Shown in pieces: positions 59,128 to 64,000 of a stretch of 64,000 nt of DNA. A program made the translations under genes and the position numbers. Origin of the DNA: Grammothele lineata (lineage: Eukaryota; Basidiomycota; Agaricomycetes; Polyporales; Polyporaceae); assembly GCA_002150815.3 (NCBI GenBank), contig NDFF03000374.1, forward strand, positions 111,383-175,382, read 5' to 3'. The stretch's first letter is position 1. The number at the start of each line of letters is the position of its first letter. The notes under the pieces are model-generated. The model searched no databases. It saw nothing but the letters and a program-made list of their open reading frames with translations, and was not told the origin of the DNA.

Positions 59128-60811
59128 CAACTACTCGCCGACTTCCTTAAGTCCAGGCGAACACCGAACACACACAGTCACCCTGGAGTGCACCATTGAA
59201 AGCAGACACGTCTACGACAAGGAAGACGTCGCTGACCGACACCTTCAAGAAGAACCCCGCGAGTGGAAAATCTGCAGCGAACAACCCTGCCCACGCAGAC
59301 TTAACTACTACCCAGAAGACGCAGACCGACACAAAGACTTTGAAAAGCCCAGCGAAGCAAACCGACAGAAGATCCACAGGAAACGCGGGTACCCCGTAGC
59401 ATCTGGAGCCAGCAACGAACCTCCACTAGCAGACCAAAGCGCGGATAGACCCCCCTCAGCATCAGACCTCCGCGACGAACAACGCTTCATCGGACTACGG
59501 ATCATCACCTGGTCAGACACCCTTGGCTGGGTCTATACCACAGGCAAGGACGGAGTCGTACTAGATCGTGTCCAACGAGTACGAAGGAGCGCGTGGGACT
59601 CCGGAACACCTGAGAACCCCAGACGTGTACCAGAACCCCTAATCCCCACTTCAGCACCTCGTACTAGACCCTCGTCTCGTCTTCCAACCCCAGTACCACG
59701 ACAGCCCACACCAGGGCCTTCAAACACTAAACCCACTCCACAACCATCGGCACCAGGATCCCCAATCCTCGCTCCCCAACCCATCCTTCCTGCAAGAACT
59801 CCGCCCCCGCCTCCCTCACCAAGCCCACCACCTTCACCGACCCTCATCACCACCATGTCGAACACCCCCAAGGTCTCTGAACGGAAGATCCGTCCCCCGC
59901 CGGACTTCAACGGAAACCGCGAAGAGGTGGACAATTTCCTCAACTCGTGCAGAGTGTACCTGCGCCTCAACGCACAGTCCTATTCGACGGATGAGGAAAA
60001 GATCATCTTCATCCTGTTGTACATGATAGGAGGATCGGCTGGACCATGGAAGGATGCGTTCACAACCAAGGCTTTCTCCATCAACCCAACGACATCCCTG
60101 GAACATGGTTTTGGCACGCTCACCGACTTCATCAAAGAGTTCAACAAGTCCTTCGAGCCCTTGAACCCGGTCGACAACGCCATTGCCAAGATGAAAGCCC
60201 TGAAGCAAACTGGCACGGCCGACGACTACGTCGCCGAGTTTCTTCCGCTAGCAGTCAGGTCGGGCATCGGGTCTGTAGCAGTCCTTTCGGACTACTTCCT
60301 TACCGGACTCAAGAAGGGACTAGTCAACAACATTATGACGGTAGAGAAGCTCCCCACGACCATGGACGGCTACTACACCCTTGCCTCCCGTTTGGACCTC
60401 CAATGGCGTAAAGGACAGGAACTCACCAAAGGATCGTCGGAGAAGAAGTCGTCGGACTCGAAAGGGTCGACGACCTCCACCCAGGGCAAATCTTCTAACG
60501 CCATTAGGCTGAGGAAGCTCACGGACGAAGAACGAACCCGGTACAAGAAGGAGGGACGATGCTTTAGATGCCGCGAACTCGGACACGGACAGTGGGACTG
60601 CCCCCAAAGAAACACCAACCCCGCAAGCCCCAATCAAGGGACAACGACCTCTCCTGCCTACCGCAAGATCAGAATTGCGGCCTCTGAACCCAACAACCCC
60701 GCTCCAGCAGAACCGGAAGCCCCGGTCTCTCGTGTACGGGCCCTATTCCGCACGTTCACACCCGCGGAGAGAGAGGAGGTCGTAAACATCGCGGAGGCAG
60801 AGGGTTTTTAA
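59120..60811 (+). CDS. gypsy gag (first ATG at 59855)
   Basis: Capsid/nucleocapsid polyprotein. From ATG 59855 it encodes 318 residues with a retrotransposon gag capsid domain (about 40-190: FLNSCRVYLRL, FGTLTDFIKEFNKSFEP, YFLTGLKKGL). A CCHC zinc knuckle follows, CFRCRELGHGQWDC, which binds RNA. The same frame is open upstream to 59120, immediately after the primer-binding site, without any ATG. It encodes a polar region and then a Pro-rich stretch leading into the capsid. So the protein may start at a non-AUG codon or an ATG may have been lost. The stop TAA at 60809-60811 overlaps the pol frame. Confidence 0.88.
   Translation, partial: VKLNYSPTSLSPGEHRTHTVTLECTIESRHVYDKEDVADRHLQEEPREWKICSEQPCPRRLNYYPEDADRHKDFEKPSEANRQKIHRKRGYPVASGASNEPPLADQSADRPPSASDLRDEQRFIGLRIITWSDTLGWVYTTGKDGVVLDRVQRVRRSAWDSGTPENPRRVPEPLIPTSAPRTRPSSRLPTPVPRQPTPGPSNTKPTPQPSAPGSPILAPQPILPARTPPPPPSPSPPPSPTLITTMSNTPKVSERKIRPPPDFNGNREEVDNFLNSCRVYLRLNAQSYSTDEEKIIFILLYMIGGSAGPWKDAFTTKAFSINPTTSLEHGFGTLTDFIKEFNKSFEPLNPVDNAIAKMKALKQTGTADDYVAEFLPLAVRSGIGSVAVLSDYFLTGLKKGLVNNIMTVEKLPTTMDGYYTLASRLDLQWRKGQELTKGSSEKKSSDSKGSTTSTQGKSSNAIRLRKLTDEERTRYKKEGRCFRCRELGHGQWDCPQRNTNPASPNQGTTTSPAYRKIRIAASEPNNPAPAEPEAPVSRVRALFRTFTPAEREEVVNIAEAEGF
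60802..60808 (+). promoter_or_regulatory. Putative -1 ribosomal frameshift heptamer GGGTTTT
   Basis: The heptamer fits X_XXY_YYZ in the gag frame (codons GGT TTT) and is followed directly by the gag stop TAA. A -1 slip gives TTA AAG CGG and enters the pol frame, which is open here and overlaps gag. Spacing and frame are exactly those needed to make Gag-Pol. Confidence 0.6.
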
Positions 60812-63800
60812 AGCGGCCATCTGAATCGACGTCAGCATGGCCCCGTATCACGGTCTCTCCTGTAATACTAGCAAACGTCAGCAATCGATCGATGCGTATT
60901 CCAGTAACAATTGACCGAACCGTCGAAACCCCTGCCCTCATCGACTCTGGAGCTGGAGGAATGTTCATCGATGAACAGTTCGCTCGAGACAACAACATCG
61001 CCCTCACCCCACTCATTAACCACATACCGGTATACAACGTCGACGGCACACAGAACAAGCAAGGAGTAATCACACACTACGCCTGGAGGGAACTATCCGT
61101 CGCAGGCATAACCCGACGAACACGACTACTCGCAACCTCACTAGGAAAGGAAGCCATAATCTTAGGGCTCCCCTGGCTTCGGCGGACCAACGCAAAGATT
61201 GACTGGCAGACTGGGAAGGTAGAATTTGAAGGATCCTCTGAAGCGGAGTCACCAAAACTGCGACCACGAGCAACGGTAGAAGACGAACCTGAACCTATCG
61301 ACCAAACAATCTCTCATCTGGACCCTTCCCTCGACCATTGCCTGAAAGAAGTCAACGCCTGCGCCGCACAACTCGCCGAACCAGGCATGGACAAACATCA
61401 TTGCCCTCCACCCTTTGAGGAACCACTCGACCTTGACCCGGATGATCTCCTCATCGCCTATGTGCGAGGAGAACCAGTGATCGGAATATTCTCCAACGAA
61501 GAGGAACCACTCACCAAAGAACACCTCGACGAAGGAGAAGGTAGCCCACACATCGGGCGCGTAACGCATTGGAAACACTTGGCAAGCTTCTCCTACGCAC
61601 AAGGTCGGTGGATACGTGCAAAGATCAACCCAGCAATGGAAATGGCGCAAAGACAACATGCCCAAGAAAGCCCCAAGACCACCGAGGAGCTTATTCCGTC
61701 AGAGTACCAGGATTACAAGGACGTATTCGAAAAGAAGGCATCCGAACGATTCCCCATCTCCCGCGACTATGACCACGCCATCAATCTGAAACCAGACTTC
61801 GTTCCCCGAAACTGCAAGGTCTACTCGTTGTCGCCAAAGGAAACTGAGCTTATGAACGAGTTCATCGACGAGAACCTTCGCAAAGGATATATCCGGCCCT
61901 CGCAGTCCCCCATGGCGTCGCCATTTTTCTTCACTGGGAAAAAGGACAGATCCTTGAGACCTTGCGAGGACTACCGCTACCTGAAAGGAGGGACAATCAA
62001 GAACTCATACCCCATCCCGCTCGTCCAGAACCTCATGGATAAGCTCAAAGGCGCCAAGGTTTTCTCCAAACTAGACCTGCGTTCCGGGTACAACAACGTT
62101 CGGATGAAAGATGGCGACCAATGGAAGGCAGCGTTCAAATGCGAACGAGGACTCTTTGAACCAACGGTCATGTTTTTTGGACTCTGCAACTCGCCGGCCA
62201 CCTTCCAAGCCCTCATGGACGACCTCTTCAGTGACATGATAGAGGAAGGATGGCTTGTCATTTACATGGACGACATGCTGCTATTCTCCAAAGACAGAAA
62301 GACGCACAAGGAACGAATGCGAAGGGTGCTCCAGCGGCTGCGAGAGAACGACCTCTACCTCAAACCGGAGAAATGTCTCTTCGACGTGGAAGAAGTAGAA
62401 TTCCTTGGGCTAATCGTGAAACCGGATACACTGGCTATGGACCCTGTGAAGCTCAAAGGAATCGAAGATTGGCCGGAACCGTCCTCTGTCAAAGGAGTAC
62501 GATCATTCCTAGGATTTGCCAACTTCTACCGGCGATTCATCCCCAACTACTCAGAACTCACACGGCCCCTGCACGAGCTCACCAAGAAGGATAAGCAATG
62601 GGAATGGACGTCGGTGGAACAGGACGCATTCAACAAACTCAAAGCTAGATTCATCTCGTCACCAGTCCTCCTCATGCCGGACAAGAACAAACCGTTCTCT
62701 ATTGAATCGGACGCGTCAAAATTCGCCACAGGTGCGATACTCCGACAGGCAGACTCCAACGGGGATATGCACCCATGCGCGTACCTCTCGAAGTCTTTCA
62801 ACTCGGCCGAAAGGAACTACGAGATCTACGACAAGGAACTGTTAGGAATCGTACGAGCCCTCACGGAATGGTGACACTACCTGGAAGGAAGCCCATACCC
62901 CGTAGAAGTTCTATCGGACCATAAGAACCTCACCTATTTCCGAACAGCACAGAAGCTCAATCGACGACAAGCCCGATGGAGCCTCTTCCTGACCCAGTTC
63001 GAACTGCAGTTAAAACACGTCCCCGGCACACGCATGGTTCAATCTGACACCCTGTCCCGTCTACAACACTTGAACCTAGAGGACAACGACAACAAAGCAG
63101 TTGTGCTACTCCCAGACAAGTTGTTCGTAGCGGCAATGGACGTCCCTTTAGCAGAGAGAATCAAGGACATCCACACGCAGGATTAAGTCGTACTCGACGC
63201 CCTCGCAGCGGCCAAAGACGGCACGCCACTACCAATGAAGTCGACCCTCGCGGACTGGAAGTTTGAAGATGGGCTAGTATTCTTCAGAGACCGGTGTTAC
63301 GTCCCTCCTGACCAAGACCTTAAGAGGGAAATTGTGCGACGATATCATGATCTTCGACCCATGGGACACCCAGGACAGTTCGGAACATTGGAGCTGTTGA
63401 AAAGAGACTACTGGTGGCCCGGCATGGCAGTGTTCGTACGGAACTACGTCGCAGGCTGTGCGATTTGTCAACAAACCAAGATCAACACCCATCCAACCAT
63501 GCCCCCACTCATGCCGATCCCCGCAAAGTCCAACGCCTACCCATTCGAAACCACCTCAGTCGACTTCATCACGGACCTACCCCCATCCAACGGTTTTGAT
63601 GCACTCATGGTCATGGCAGACCACGACGCTACGAAGGGGGTAATTCTTGCTCCTTGCACGAAAACCATCGACGCACTGGGAACAACACACCTCATTCACC
63701 AAAACCTGTACAAACGCTTCGGACTACCAACACGCATCATCTCCGACAGAGGCCCCCAATTCTCAGCCAAAGTCTTTCAGGAACTCACTCGACTCACTGG

Positions 63801-64000
63801 CATCAAGTCATCCATGAGTACAGCGTACCATCCACAGACCGACGGAGGAACGGAGCGCATGAACCAAGAAATTGAAGCATACCTCCGAGCATTCTGCGCT
63901 AACCACCCGGAGACATGGTCGGATTTCCTGCCAGATCTAGAGTTCATGCACAACCAAAGGCTCGCGCAGAACCGCAATGCCTCGCCTTTCTTCCTCATGA
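60811..64000 (+). pseudogene. gypsy pol (PR-RT-RNase H-IN) with two in-frame stops, truncated by window end
   Basis: Pol polyprotein in the -1 frame relative to gag; the first ATG is at 60892. Aspartic protease: ALIDSGAGG. Reverse transcriptase: LDLRSGYNNVRM, FGLCNSPATFQ and the catalytic YMDD. RNase H: IESDASKFATGAIL and [13 protein letters not shown] at 62872-62874 follows ALTEW, and TAA at 63184-63186 follows HTQD; otherwise the frame continues to the window end. Integrase: HHCC zinc finger (YHDLRPMGH...CAICQ) and catalytic Asp in SVDFITDLPP, Asp in ISDRGPQF, Glu in GGTERMNQE. No chromodomain can be checked because the C-terminus is outside the window. The stops make this copy probably non-autonomous. 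Confidence 0.92.

Larger units (their letters stand above)
58762..64000 (+). mobile_element. Ty3/gypsy LTR retrotransposon, 3' part outside window
   Basis: Order LTR, primer-binding site, gag, protease, reverse transcriptase, RNase H, integrase defines the Ty3/gypsy class. The element begins at TGTACC inside an exon of the mosaic gene and runs off the window in the integrase core. GC content and codon use are unlike the AT-rich Helitron around it, which marks it as a separate, later insertion. Stops in pol suggest this copy is inactive. Confidence 0.92.

Noticed and set aside
60892..62874. pol as an independent gene starting at its first ATG
   Set aside because: The pol frame is open well upstream and overlaps gag at a slippery heptamer, so a Gag-Pol frameshift product is the simpler reading.

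Overview
The window looks like a chromosome segment of a filamentous basidiomycete, probably an Agaricomycete. Genes are dense and carry many 50-60 nt GT-AG introns, with several microexons. The tryptophan gene has the fused fungal GATase-IGPS-PRAI layout, and there is a Zn2Cys6 regulator. Helitron, Ty3/gypsy, MITE and solo-LTR sequences sit side by side. Exon models were built by hand from splice signals, reading phase and family knowledge; no database was searched.

Host region (1-41 kb, GC-rich). In order: a flavin-dependent halogenase (minus); a putative membrane sensor-like protein (plus); the trifunctional tryptophan gene (plus); an intron-containing tRNA-Ser(CGA) (plus); a group I G-protein alpha subunit (minus) that needs one missing base to read through; a BCS1-like AAA ATPase (minus); a MAPR/Dap1-type heme-binding protein (minus); an NmrA-like NAD(P)-binding protein (plus); an API5-like protein (plus); a 1238-residue ArAE/Bre4-like membrane protein (minus); a secreted GH18 chitinase (plus), divergent from it; and, after a 5.2-kb stretch with no supported gene, a Zn2Cys6 transcription factor (plus). 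These look like independent housekeeping, signalling and cell-wall genes rather than one operon-like unit. The halogenase is the only gene that suggests specialised metabolism.

Mobile region (about 42-64 kb, AT-richer up to 58.7 kb). A nested transposon island. Three copies of a 266-268 bp MITE with TA target duplications lie at 43-45.3 kb; one is split by a 349-bp solo LTR with a perfect 5-bp target duplication. At 46.9-54.9 kb, on the minus strand, is a Helitron-type Rep/helicase reading frame that continues into a cysteine-protease-like domain and is interrupted only by three in-frame TAA codons. Upstream on the same strand (55.4-58.76 kb) is an unrecognised gene with 23 visible exons: its first 20 introns are all phase 2, its exons alternate acidic and basic segments, one carries an AT-hook-like motif, and it ends in a globular C-terminal domain. 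That gene is cut by a Ty3/gypsy element (58.76 kb to the window end). The gypsy element has a 5' LTR, a self-priming type primer-binding site, gag, a -1 frameshift heptamer at the gag stop, and pol with two in-frame stops.

The strongest leads are the phase-2 mosaic gene and its link to the Helitron, the Helitron frame broken only by TAA codons, the gypsy self-priming and frameshift signals, and the one-base lesion in the G-alpha gene.
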